From positions 434,001-498,000 of the forward strand of contig JARKIF010000012.1 in assembly GCA_029378245.1 (NCBI GenBank): 64,000 nt of DNA. The letters are read 5' to 3'. The translations under genes and the position numbers were made by a program. Numbering within the stretch: the first letter of the stretch is position 1; each line of letters opens with the position of its first letter. Source of the stretch: Roridomyces roridus (Eukaryota > Basidiomycota > Agaricomycetes > Agaricales > Mycenaceae). This document shows positions 33,883 through 44,705 of the stretch, one piece after another. The notes beneath the pieces were generated by a model. It searched no databases and was not told the origin of the DNA. It saw only the letters and a list, made by a program, of their open reading frames with translations.

Positions 33883-36800
33883 ATGAACAGGTTTCTCTCT
33901 ACACTCCCTGTGCTTTTGTCACTCTTGAATCTCGTGTCGGCCGCGCAAAAATCTGTCACTCTGGACATTGTCAATGCCCCCATTGCGCCCGATGGCTTCA
34001 TGCGGAGTAAGTCGGCACGATACAACTCCACTGTGTGCTTACCATGCATATTCAGTCGGTGTTCTTGCGAACGGAACGTAAGAGTCTGCTCGACAGTCTA
34101 CTGTATTCGTCTCAGCGCTTCTTGCAGCTTCCCCGGGCCCGTGATCACCGCGCAGAAGGGCGACTCGCTGAGCGTCCAGGTTAACAACAAGCTGGCAAGT
34201 GATTTCAATTTTGACGCCGTCTAGAGGCTCATGTTTCACTAGACCGACGGTAGCATGCGCTTGTCGACTTCTATCGATTTCGACGGACTCAATTTCGACA
34301 CTGACAATGTATACAACGAGGGGTCGCCTTTTGTTACGTTCGTCGAATTCTCTTTCTCGAGATTAACTCTCACATTGTATTTAGGACTTGTCCCTTTGGA
34401 CCAAACACGTCGTACACCTACGGTGCGCCGTTTCCAACTGATTTGAATATCAACTAACAATTCCAACAGAGCTGCCTCTGTACGCGTCAACTCGGCCCCA
34501 ATGCCTGTACTCATTTTCTCAACAGCGGTAACCAGACCGGCTCGTACTGGTACCACAGTTCACTCAGCCTTCAATACGCCGATGGGTTGCGTGGGGCTTT
34601 GGTTATTTACGGTTCGTCAGCTGTGGATCGCTGAAACAATACGTACAATTTCCCACAGATCCGGAGGACCCGCAAAAGGACCTGTATGGTACGTACTACG
34701 TATCGCCGATCCATCCATCGCAACGAACCTGAGATAATTCATAGACGTCGACGACGAGAGCACCATCTGGACCGTTGGTGCGCAGAATTTCGACCGCCTT
34801 CCGAACCGCACTAAAACTCTTGAAATGTAGCCGACTGGTGGCACAACACGAGTACCGTCGGTCTCATTTCGTACAACCTCACACAGATCATCCCGTATGC
34901 CTCCCTGCCTCTTGTTTCTACTTTGTCTGATCCTGGTTGCATTCTAGGGTCTCCGATGAGTGCGCTGATCGCCTCCCTCTTACTCGAGATTCCTGACTGG
35001 GCTCGCAGTGGCCTCTTCCAAGGGACGTGGTCGTTACAACGGCGGGCCGGCGGTCCCCTACGCAGTGCAGAACGTCACGAAGGGAACGCGTTACCGGTTC
35101 CGGTTGATCAACAGTGAGTGTTCCGTTCTGTGGTATGCAGGTAATCAACCCCGTGGCTTTAGTTTCCGCTCGGACGTTCTTCACAGTTTCGATTGATAAC
35201 CGTGAGTCTTTCTTTTTATACGTGAGGATCGAGATTGATGTTTTCCCCCAGATACCATGACTGTACGGTTCGAATATGCCTGGTGAATTTACCTCAACTT
35301 TTGTATAGATCATCGAGGCCGATGGACTCCCAACCCAGCCGCACGAGGTCAACGTACTTGATATCATGCCAGGACAGCGGTACTCCATCGTCGTGCGTAA
35401 ATATTCTCTCAGCTTTGTAAGAGATTCTCAGGGATTGGCACAGGTTACTGCAGACCAGCCCGCGGATAACTACTGGATCAGTCAGTCCTTCATTCATCTG
35501 GCGTGCGATTTCATCGTAACGATTGTGCAGATACCATCCTCCACGGTGGAAACGCTGCATTTAATTTGAATCTCAATGTAAGCTCCAAATTCAACCGGCG
35601 TAGTCCTCGACTTTATTTCCACAGTCTACGCTCGGCCGCGGAATCCTCCGGTACGAAGGCGCGCCCGACCAAGAGCCGACGACGCCCATGACGCTTGGTC
35701 CCCAGGGAGCCGCTGCCAACGCGCTCGTCGAGTCGGATTTGAGGCCGCTTTTCCCTACTCCTGCCCCCGAGCCAGACTACAACCTGACCTTTGTGACCAA
35801 CATGCCGGTCAACAAGACCATCTGGACGGTGCGTCTTTCTCTCCACCCTCTCGCGTTCGGTTATTAATTGGGAGGATAGATCAACGACATTCAGTACATC
35901 CCGCCCAACGTGCCGACGTTGATCCAGGTTTTGGACGGCGCGAGCAATGATTCCGACTTTGGGCTGAATGAGAATACCTTTGTGTTCCCGAGGAACAAAG
36001 TCATCCAGATCACATTCCCTCCTGACCCGGATAATGAGCTGCACCGTGCGTGCTCTTCCTTTTCTATGACTTGGAGATGTCAACTCGTCGACAGCCTTCA
36101 CCCTGCACGGGCAAAACTTCTGGCTCGTCAAGTCCAACAGTTCCGGTCTTATCAACACGGAAAACCCTATTCGCCGAAATGTGCGTTTGTCGATTGTTTG
36201 ATATGAGTCTTGTTGGTTGACTGACGCGTGTAGGTTGCTGCCGCCGGTAGCAATGGGACGATCCTGCGGTTCACTACCGACCAGCCTGGTCCTTGGTTCT
36301 GTGAGTCCATCTATTCCTGCCCACATCGAAGAATCCAACTCAATTTGTCGTCTAGTCCACTGCCACAGTGCGTCTCAGCCTTATTTATCCGCCGTAACCT
36401 GACTGATTCGCTCGTTATAGCCAGCCAACGCCTCCCCCACCTCTGACATCCAAAAAAGGAAATCAAATCAGAATATGATTGTATTGTTCTACATACCCGA
36501 GTTAGAGCATTATTTCTCGTATTGTACGCGTCTTATGTAAACAACGTCGCGCTGCGTGCCACCAATCTCTTCTCTCTGACCATGAACTACACATTTGTGT
36601 CCATGGATAGTGCGCCGCCCCCAGCATCACCCGCCGACACGAATGGCACGCCGAAAGAGTGCGGCAAGAGGTGGTGCCACAACAAGCTACCCTTGGACTC
36701 TACTGTAAAGACCTGCGACGCTTGCCGCGAAAAGGATCGCAACGCGCAACGCAAGAAACGCGCTAGTAAATCCCAGCCGAATACTTCTCTCGATACCCAG

Positions 36801-39800
36801 GCGTCCGACAGTGGGAAACGAGGGCGGCCAGCGGATGACGATGCCGATGAGCGACCCTCGACACGTCCACGGACCACAGTGGACTCAGACTCGGAAGACG
36901 ACGCCGGCGCAGGAGAGCGTGACGGAGGGGAGACCTTTGCGGACGCTGAGGGCTTCTTCGATGCCTTCCGAGGCCATTTTAAACGTGGTCCAGTGGCTTT
37001 CTCCGGGTCATACACTATTGCCGTCGATCCGTTGGTGTCTCCGAAGGAGCGTGTTCAGATGGTGGCTACTGAGATATGGAAGATAGGTGGCTATCGTTTT
37101 ACGTGAGTACCTCCCATCGTTTCGAACGAGCTCGAGGTTTATTTACCTGCACAGTGTCAAGGACAACAAAGTGCTGAAATCCGGGCACCGGACGCGGTAT
37201 TGGTGCAGTCAAGACGAAGCACGGAAGAAGAAATCCAAGGCCTCGACGAATCCAGATGTCCGCAACCGAGATAACGTGGGCATGAAACGGTACCCCTGCA
37301 AAAGCAAGCTCTCCATTAGCTGCCGCCCGAAGAAGAACTGCGACGAAGAGCTCACGGTGGCCGTCACTCTCTTTCATGCCACCAAGCACACCTGCTACTT
37401 CGATGTGTCCATGCCACCCGCTGCCATCGACATGATTCGCGAGAATGTCGAATGGCTTACTCCGGTCGCGATGGTCACGAAGGTTCAAGCGAGCTTTCCG
37501 GAGGTTTCCTCCGCTCAAGTCCACCGCGCTTGGACCCAAATGAGTGAGATCTACTGGCGTCGTGACGAGGCTCAGCTTCTATCGGCGGAGAAGCTGCTGC
37601 GGGAGTACGGCGACGATGTTGATCTGTTCACGCCGACGGACATCCCGGAGGGTGTCGAGATGCTTTGCTGGGGTATGAAGAAGATCGCCGGCCCACTTCG
37701 GGGAAAGGTTGTTGAGATCGGTGTCGATGCCACATGTACGTTGTTTTCCTATATGCCCGATGAGCCCAAACTGACAACGAGGCAGACGATACGAACTCGA
37801 AGCACCTTGAGCTGTACAGCATAATGGCTGAGCACGAGGGCGCTGGTTTCCCGATCTCATATCTCTACTTGTCGACTGCGACGTCAATCAGTCAAGGCAA
37901 GCGCAAGAAAGCACTTACAGCATGGGCCAAATGTGTTCGCGATACGTACGGCGTCTTCCCTAAATTCACCCACGTCGACAAGGACATGGCGGAAATCGGC
38001 ACGTTGCTGGAAACCTGGAATGCCAAGATCAGTTTGTGTTGGTGGCATCTGCGGCGGGCTGTACGTACGCGTCTATCGAGCGGGAAGCTCGCAACAACAC
38101 CCTATGATGCGGCGCGTGCCAGGGCGGAGTTCTCCTTCATCGACCTGGACTTCATTCCTCGGGGTCAGGAAGATCGGGGCGAGTATGAGGGGGGTACTCA
38201 CGAGAATGTCACTCCCGTCGCTGCCGCATCGCAGGGTCCAGGTCCGCCAACAATAGCACCCTCTGGGACGCAAATCAGAATCCCAGCACGCGATCTCGGC
38301 ACCCAACGCCCGGGGAGTGAGAGCGACGACGACAGCGACGCGGGTTCTGGAAGTGACGTCGACCCTGACAGCGACCCGGTCGATGGCACGGAGACGGAAG
38401 GTGGCACGGAGACAGACGGTGGCACGTCCAGGACGAGGTCAGGCCGTGCGAGAAAGGTGCCTGCGCGCTTCGCTGATGCAGCCTCCCCCGAGGCAGTGAC
38501 GCGCGCGATTAGGGCCCGCGCAGCCGCAGGAAAAGCCGGATCGAAAAACACCGGTACTACTGCATCGCCGCCCGCTGAGCAGGAGCCCGAGAAAAAGCCC
38601 AGACGCTTCTGCCCAGCCGAATACCGAGACGCTATCATCAACATGATGGAGCGGCACTACTGTGCTCATCCCTTGCTCCCCGGTTACGCCCATCCGAGTC
38701 GAGAGGGCATCAAGCGATGGGCGGTGTCGCAAATGTATAAATTTTGCGTTGAGAACGATCTCCCTGAGGTGTGGGCGTACCTTTGGGAGAATTGGTACCG
38801 CGCAACCAGATGGGAGCTCTGGGCGCGAAGTGTGCATGAAGAAATTCCGGTGCTCAAGACGACCATGATGCTGGAAAGCCAGTAAGTACCACATGCCACT
38901 CGTCTTGACATTGACTCACTGTTATCCCAGCTGGCGCCGTATCAAACACGATTTTCTGCACCATTTCCATATGCCACGCTGCGATCTGGTAACCTGGGTC
39001 CTCGTTGCCAAGATGGCGCCGACGTATTATCGGAAACTTGAACGACTACTGGTCGAGACAGGGAGGTACCGCGAGCTTCCTTGTTGGCGGAAGGACTTCA
39101 AGCGCGAGTGGCGGAAGCTTGAGAAGAGACCTATCACGCTACCCGTCAATCCTGCGTACAAGACAGACATGAAGAAAGGGCTGTGTACCTGTCCGGCCTT
39201 TGCCATCTCGCGCTTTCTCATCTGCAAACACGTTGTACAGGGTTACCGGCGCGTGCCTCCGGTGTTCTTCCTCGAGGTGAAGAGACAACGAACCGTGCCG
39301 TTCTGGGCGCATCCGTCACTGCGACCCGCGGCTGACGGAACTGGCTCCACTGACGCCGACACGACGGCAATGGCTGGAACGGACAGTGATGAAGATGAGC
39401 CTCCACGACGCGCAGGACACGGGGGCGGGGGCATGTCGGACTTTGAAGATGACGATGACGACGACGATGTGGTGGACACGCAGAAGCTGGAGGAAGACGG
39501 GCAGACATTCGTGGAAGCGATGGATGATGGCATTGACACGTTGATCCAGTTTGCGGAGGGCCTGAAGTACCAGCGGCAGTTCCGGGACCAGCGTATGCTC
39601 CAGGCGCTGCAACGCGAGGGCGCGTCGTTCCTGCGCCTGGCGAAGGCGTGCTTGTCGAAGGAGAAGAGATCGACACGAGGCACGACACCTTCGACGTGGG
39701 ATAAATCAATCGGATCGGCGATGTTCTATCGGCCCCGACCTCCGAGGCGCGAAGAAATGGCAGACGGCGGTGAAGGCGGGCGCGCGGCGGAGTGAAATGA

Positions 39801-40101
39801 AAGTCTTTATTCTTGCTTTATTCGCAGACAGAAAATGTGGTGTATAGTCTAAGAATCTATTTACTCGTAACCGACTCGTAACCATGGCGGCTGCCTTTGT
39901 TCTCCGGATTTCCTTTTTGGGAATGTCAGAGGTGGGGGAGGCCAAGGGGATTTGCTCGTTATAGTCTTCTGGCACTTCTGGGCCGGCCTTGGATCGGTGT
40001 TCGTCTCGGACCCTGATGCTACTCGCGCGCAGGTGCATCCGACGGAGCGGTGGGACCAGCTTTGCCCGGCATACAATGCTCTTCCGCCGGCTGAGCAGTG
40101 A
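33883..40101 (+). CDS. Laccase-like multicopper oxidase with degenerate copper ligands; MULE in last intron
   Basis: Secreted cupredoxin protein assembled from many small exons. Signal peptide RFLSTLPVLLSLLNLVSAA, then SVTLDIVNAPIAPDGF, MRIGVLANGTFPGPVITAQK, WTVADWWHNTST, GGPAVPYAVQNVTKGTRYRF, IIEADGLPTQPHEVNVLDIM and NDIQYIPPNVPTLIQVLDGA. The end is FHCHIFWHFWAGLGSVF and CPAYNALPPAEQ. Ligand segments are abnormal: L1 HWHG is DFDG, L2 HSH is HSS (YWYHSS), and L3 HPxHLHGH is HPFTLHGQ; only DWWH and L4 HCHIxWH are intact, so normal laccase activity is doubtful. Unusual splicing: a GC-AG intron after VNNKL, a 10-nt exon (34470-34479) and a 12-nt exon (36356-36367). One frame break (GGG at 35022-35024; one G extra would give LFQGRGRYNGGP). 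The final intron (36368-39964) contains a full MULE; without it the intron would be 53 bp. Confidence 0.82.
36410..36420. repeat. Target-site duplication, left copy (MULE)
   Basis: gctcgttatag. It is repeated exactly at 39954-39964. In the uninterrupted gene this sequence would be the last 11 bases of the intron, including the AG acceptor. Confidence 0.9.
36421..39953 (+). mobile_element. Autonomous-looking Mutator-like element (MULE), 3533 bp
   Basis: Bounded by an exact 11-bp direct repeat gctcgttatag at 36410-36420 and 39954-39964, the expected target-duplication length for Mutator. Near each end lies an inverted repeat: left 36430-36464 begins gcctcccccacctctgacat and ends aaaggaaatc; the reverse complement of right 39907-39942 matches it with a one-base length difference and few mismatches. 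The outermost 9-11 bp are not repeated. The element encodes one four-exon transposase (36582-39795) in the same orientation as the host gene. The clean target duplication and intact frame indicate a fairly recent insertion. Confidence 0.92.
36582..39795 (+). CDS. MULE transposase with SWIM zinc finger
   Basis: Exons 36582-37102, 37155-37735, 37786-38881 and 38931-39795 total 3063 nt, exactly 1021 codons including stop, so the frame is intact. The N-terminus has a Cys-rich segment (ECGKRWCHNKLPLDSTVKTC, DACREKDRNAQRKKR) and a basic/acidic linker. The catalytic region shows GVDATYDTNSK (first Asp), FPKFTHVDKDMAEIGTL (second Asp) and LCWWHLRRAVRTRL, the C..WH motif of MULE transposases. The third acidic residue lies further on and I could not place it with certainty. 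A long acidic insertion follows. The C-terminal zinc finger CTCPAFAISRFLICKHVVQG is a CxCxnCxH SWIM domain. An alternative start Met is at 36603. Known role: cut-and-paste transposition acting on the element's own inverted repeats. Confidence 0.9.
39954..39964. repeat. Target-site duplication, right copy; now serves as splice acceptor
   Basis: gctcgttatag directly precedes the last laccase-like exon (39965-40101). Its final AG provides a usable acceptor, so the MULE is wholly inside an intron. Confidence 0.88.
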
Positions 40102-40309
40102 GGCTGTCGGGATTCGGGATGCTGTAGAATCAAATTGAACTGTTTCGTGAATGTATCTTGAACTTTGCAATAAAGATACCACGTTTCTTGGAACCTATGC
40201 CCTGCTCAGCCTTCCGCAGCAATATGACGGTGAGCACGGGCAACGCTGACTGTTGGCTGACGGAAAGAGCGAGACCATCACGTGGAGCTGATTAACGGAT
40301 CGGTATATC

Positions 40310-40920
40310 ATGATGATGCGCCGCTTGCCTCTCAGCCACATCTCCCACCGACCCAGACCCCTCACATCCTCACTACTACTCCTCAGCAGAAGAATGTCCT
40401 CAGACAAGATCGAGAAGAGCGAAGACGAGTGGAGGGCCATCTTGTCCCGCGAGCAGGTGCGCGTTGCTCAGGTCGTTACTCAGCAGACGTCAGTGACGAC
40501 GAGTGCAGTTCCGAGTCCTCCGACAGAAGGGAACGGAACGCGCAGGGACGGGAGCCTACGACAAGCTGTACAAAGAGGGCGTGTACACTTGTGGAGCCTG
40601 CTCGACGCCGTTGTATAAGAGTACCACCAAGTTTGATAGCGGGTGCGGCTGGCCTGCGTTCTTTGACGCCATCCCTGGCGCTGTGACGCGCCACGTGGAC
40701 AGTTCATTGGGCATGGAGCGCACGGAGATTGTATGTACCGCCTGTGGTGGCCACCTCGGGCATGTCTTCAAGGGGGAGAAGTATGACACACCCAGTACGT
40801 GCTCCCGCTCTTCTGTCCAGGCAGACTAATAATCTTGGACGTCCAGCCGACGAACGACACTGCGTCAACTCGATTTCCCTCACATTCAAAGACAAGGACG
40901 GCGTCGAGAAGCCCCAGTGA
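40310..40920 (+). CDS. MXR2: Peptide methionine-(R)-S-oxide reductase (MsrB)
   Basis: Exons 40310-40456, 40509-40794 and 40847-40920 give 168 residues. Core: FRVLRQKGTERAGTGAYDKL, YKEGVYTCGACSTPLYKSTT, KFDSGCGWPAFFDAIPG, ERTEIVCTACGGHLGHVFKG. The two CxxC pairs (CGAC, CTAC) bind structural zinc. The last exon carries RHCVNSISLTF with the catalytic cysteine. The first 28 residues (MMMRRLPLSHISHRPRPLTS...) form a plausible mitochondrial presequence, and a second Met (MSSDKIEKSEDEW) could give a cytosolic form. Reaction: reduces methionine-R-sulfoxide in proteins using thioredoxin. Intron 2 and exon 3 are duplicated as a remnant near 44361. Confidence 0.95.
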
Positions 40921-41085
40921 GCGACACATGGATTTTCTTTCCGATGAATCCCAATTTCAATATTTGCATGCCTGAAGAACACCGGGGCAGGCTGTGAACA
41001 CGAGTGGTGTGTTGGGTTGGGTCAGGTCTGTGTTTGGATTCTAGGCGCAGTGTATGATATCGTAGGTTTCGCGGAAATACATGAT

Positions 41086-42918
41086 CTACTTCGGGAGATG
41101 CGGTCGACAGAAAGGGCTTTCCATGATCCTCCCCATCTCCTTGTTTGAAAATCTCAGCTTTCCTGCCCCATACGTCAACGGCAGCCGCGCGCGCGTCGTT
41201 GTTTCAGATCCAGGCAACATCGATCTGACCTGCGCCTCCTGGATCAAGCAGACGTGCAACTCGCAAAGCCGTGCAAGGTTCACCAGTATCCGATCCACTT
41301 GGGCGTACAAAGCCAACAACTGAGCTTTTTCCGATGCGATTAGGGACTCTGGCGCCGGCCACTCGAGGAGGATGTTGATCTGCTCGATGTTCGGCAGGGA
41401 GGTGGGGAGGCGGGCGAGGGTCCGGAGGAGGCATGTGCCGATAAAAGTTGTGGATGATATTGTCAGCGTGTTGATGTGAAGGTTTGGGGTAAAAGGGAGG
41501 AGCAACGATTTATCGAAACTTTTATCCCGGGGGACTGAGCATAGGTGAGCTCAGCCATAACGCAGTCGAGTGGCAACAACTTGAGACTTACACTCAAAGT
41601 GAAGCATTAAATGCTCCAAGGAGCGTGATTCTACCAGCGGCTCCAAATCTCCAAAAGTGTCCGTCGTCGCGTCGAAGGGAGTATGTAACAGATGCGGCAG
41701 ACACAGCACATTGATGGATGTCAAATCATTCTCAGATGCGGCACACTCGTGACATCGCTGATCACGGTGTGCCGCACTTGTCGAACGCCAAGACTCTGTT
41801 CGAGTCTGTTGGCCCATTCACGGTGGATTCTGAGTTCTTCATGCATTGGCGAAAAAGGGGGGAAGAAGACTGGTCTGTTGCCAGAGGGTGTCTCTTCACT
41901 AAGCTAACCTAACCAGTTCCTAACCGCCAATTCACGGTGGATTCCGAGTTCTTCACGCATTGTCGAAAAAGGGGGAAGAAGACTGATTTGTTGCAAAGAG
42001 TGTGTCTTCACAAACCTAACCTAACCTGTTTCTAACCTCATTGTGGGCAACACAAATGTCTTGGCAATCAGTCCATCATTCACAGATGCAGCACATTTGA
42101 TGACAGCAGATCACGGTGTGCCGCATCTGACAAGCTTTTAGGCACGTGCTGATACACATCCAGTGTGTGTGGGTGCCGCATCTGTTCAATCCCGCGTCGA
42201 AGGCAGTCACTTCAAACTGCCGGAGACTCAAGCCGGTGGTGACAGATTGAGAGGCCGCAGGAAGGATGAGGGCATATACAGGGAAGGCCATGAAAAACAT
42301 CTGCGTGTAACGCACAGAGAGGCGACAAAGCGAAGGGGCAGTCGCGGGTCTCTCGTATGGGAAAACCTCCTCCCCCTCTTCCACGGTTATACCAACAGTC
42401 ATGAGGGAAACCTCCTCGTACGACAGCAACGCATGGCGAATGATAGATGACGGCACACCCCAGCAATTGTGCAGCGCTAGACATTTGAGACTGGGTAGTG
42501 AAAGCAGGTCCACGACGATGGCCCGGAAGGCCGCAGGGCAGGCGGCCCACCCCATGTCGACGTATCCAAAGGACAGTCCTAGGTGCGTGAGGTCCGTAAG
42601 GAGGGGGAAGAACTTCTCCAAAGGGGCTCGTTGGTCCTCACGAGAGAAGCCCACGCCAAGGAGGTGCAAGGCGCGGATGTACGTTGCGAGCCGTGCGTTC
42701 GAGGATAATAGCTCGAGAAATCCTTCCACCCCAAGTTGGTTGTTTTCATAAAGGGACGTCAGCGAGCGGAAGAGCTGCCGCTGGAAAGGCTCGCGGAAGG
42801 AGCGGGATACAAGGGAGCAGGCGCTGAGTGTGGCGTAGTCCTTGGGCCCTGTCCATGGCACGGGGGACAGTGCCTCGGCAATAGGGTCGATGAGATCGTA
42901 TGGTAGTAACGGTGCCAT
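41086..42918 (-). pseudogene. F-box-like gene copy 1, split by a MITE
   Basis: Starts MAPLLPYDLIDPIAEALSPV and continues CSLVSRSFREPFQRQLFRSL, an F-box-like N-terminus (LPxDLIDPI, SLVSRSFREP), followed by leucine-rich sequence (LLTDLTHLGLSFGYVDMGWA, DLLSLPSLKCLALHNCWGVP). At VTAFDA the coding sequence runs into the 514-bp insertion 41679-42192 and ends after about 280 residues in foreign sequence. Beyond the insertion the original frame resumes (TTDTFGDLEPLVES), followed by an intron and a second exon (41086-41520 region; LPNIEQINILLEWP). Removing the insertion and one target copy preserves frame, so the gene was intact before the event. Nearest relative: the intact copy at 44706-46011. Confidence 0.85.
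41679..42192. mobile_element. Mutator-type MITE (514 bp) with 11-bp target duplication
   Basis: Flanked by exact direct repeats cgcgtcgaagg at 41668-41678 and 42193-42203; copy 3 of the F-box gene has a single equivalent (gagtcgaagg). The ends form an inverted repeat around aacagatgcggca (left about 41687-41699, right in reverse complement about 42176-42188). Inside are two tandem copies of about 110 bp (about 41817-41932 and 41933-42038) sharing ttcacggtggatt, gagttcttca, aagaagactg and ctaacctaacc. It encodes nothing and its ends do not match the 3.5 kb MULE, so that element is unlikely to be its source. Confidence 0.85.
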
Positions 42919-43054
42919 GGTGGTTCAGCTGAGAGAGTTGTTTGCCCGCATGGTAGGCATCTTTTCTCATTGCTGTCGAACAAAGATGGAGTCCAGCTAC
43001 GAGATCACCTACCCGAGATGAAGAACGGGCCATACAGCCTTTCCCTCGTCGAAA

Positions 43055-44217
43055 ATCTCAAAATCCCCGCCTCGTCCGCCAACGGCAGCCGCGTCCGCGT
43101 CCGCGTTTCAGAATCCGGTAGCATCGATCTCCTCTGCGCCTCAATCAAGTAAAAGTGTACTTGACGGAGCCACTCAGCACCACGTCTACTTGGGGATACA
43201 ACTCGACTATGCTCTGTCGACTGTCATCTCGCAGCGGTCGCTCGAGGAGGATGTTGAGTTGCTCGATATTCGGTAGGCCGGTGCGGAGGCGAATCAGAGT
43301 GAGGAGAATGCCTGGGCCGATGACACGGGCTGTTATTGTCAAGGTGTGGACCTTTGGGGCGGGTTGGGTCGGCAGGGGCAATAGGTTCTCTCGAGCGTCT
43401 GATGATATATGAGAATCATACAAACAAATCGCGAAACGGCATTACACTCAAAGTGAATCATCAGAGAGGGAGAGCAGGCGAGTGGCTCCAAATCGCCAAA
43501 GGTTTCTCCGCCTCGGTCGACCGTCATTTCAAACTGCCGCAGACCGAAGTCGGCGAGTTGGGAAGTCAAGACAAGAGCATGCACAGGGACGGCCATGACG
43601 AACGTCTGCGTGTAGCGGATGGAGAGGCGGCGAAGGCGTGAGGTGTCGGTTGTTGCCATGTACGAAAAGGCCTCCTCCCCTTCTTCTCCGGTTATGCCCA
43701 CATTCATGAGCGAGACTTCCTCGTACGAACGCAGCGCGTGGCGGACAAGGGAGGACGGTACCCCCCCAACAGTTGCGTAGCGCAACGCATTTGAGTGTCG
43801 GAGAAGATAGAAGGTTTATCACGGCCGAGCAAAAGACTGGCGGGCAGGTAGACCAACACATGTTGATGTACGGGAAAGAGAGATCCAGATGTGAGAGGTG
43901 TGTCAAAAGGGGGAAGAGCATCCCCAACGAGGCGCGGATGTCCTCGCGCGTGAAGCTCACGTCTATAATATGCAGGGCGCGGATATACGTCGCGAGGCGA
44001 GAGCTTGAGGATAGGCCCTCAGCGAGCCGGGGCACGGCGTCCTGTCTAATCGTGACTGAACGAGCGGAAGAGCTGTCGATCGTTGGGCCGGTTCGCGAAA
44101 GGAGTGCGAAACAAGGGAGCAGGCGTTGAGCGCGGCGTGGTCTTTGGGGCCATTCCATGGCTCGGGGGACAGCGCCTCGACGATTGGCTCGATGAGATCG
44201 TGTGGTAGGGTGGGCAT
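43055..44217 (-). pseudogene. F-box-like gene copy 2, frameshifted
   Basis: Begins MPTLPHDLIEPIVEALSPEP, WNGPKDHAALNACSLVSHSF, like the other copies, but the frame breaks soon after FREPAQR. Coding resumes in other frames: LATYIRALHIIDVSFTREDI, LLTHLSHLDLSFPYINMCWS, RHALRSYEEVSLMNVGITGE, ERLMIHFEC-like sequence and a second exon LPTQPAPKVHTLTITARVIG with LPNIEQLNILLERP. At least two frame changes are needed. The 3' end is shortened (stop after LSGSVKYTFT). More diverged from copies 1 and 3 than they are from each other. Confidence 0.75.
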
Positions 44218-44257
44218 GTGTGTCCGTGAGAGTCATCAGCATGAGCGTCTTCCAAAG

Positions 44258-44690
44258 GAGATTGTTTACTCGGCCAAATACTCTATATCTGGATATCCTC
44301 GTCTGGCCGACAGAAAATGAACGAACTCTGGAGGGGCTGACAGTTCTCTCAAGCGCGTTGACGTGCTCCCGCTCCTCTGTGCAAGCAAATGAATATCGGC
44401 CTTCCAGCCGACGAACGACACTAGTACGTACTGCGTCAACCCGACTCAACTTGAGCTCGATTTCCATTACATTCAAAGACAAAGACGGCGTCCAGAAGCC
44501 CAGTGTATCCCAGTGAGAGACACCTGTATTTTCCGACGAATCCCAATCTCAATATTTGTATCTGAAGGATATCGGGGCAGGCTGTGAACACCAGTGTCGG
44601 ACTCCGGAGTGGTACCGGTGTACGTGTTCCGGGGTTGGGTGTCTGTGTTTGGATTCTGGGCCAGTGTATGATATCGTCGGTTTTTCGGGG
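44258..44690 (+). pseudogene. Chimeric remnant: tropomyosin 5' piece fused to MsrB 3' piece
   Basis: 44258-44360 resembles the tropomyosin 5' flank and exon 2: gattgtttactcggccaaa, atatcctcgtc, gccgacaga, aaatgaac.a.ctc and gcg.tgacg correspond to 46368-46550, with part of exon 1 and the intron missing. From 44361 the sequence switches to MsrB intron 2 (acgtgctcccgctcctctg), exon 3 (ccgacgaacgacac, tgcgtcaa, attcaaagacaaagacggcg) and MsrB downstream DNA. Small insertions destroy the MsrB frame. This is the expected junction of a head-to-tail duplication running from MsrB intron 2 to tropomyosin exon 2; the joint contains acg(a/t)gctc shared by both parents. Confidence 0.8.
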
Positions 44691-44705
44691 AAATACATGA
44701 TGTAT

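Noticed and set aside
41880..42035. ctaacctaacc runs resembling telomeric repeat
   Set aside because: The unit is not a regular telomere hexamer array, and it is fully explained by the tandem duplication inside the MITE.
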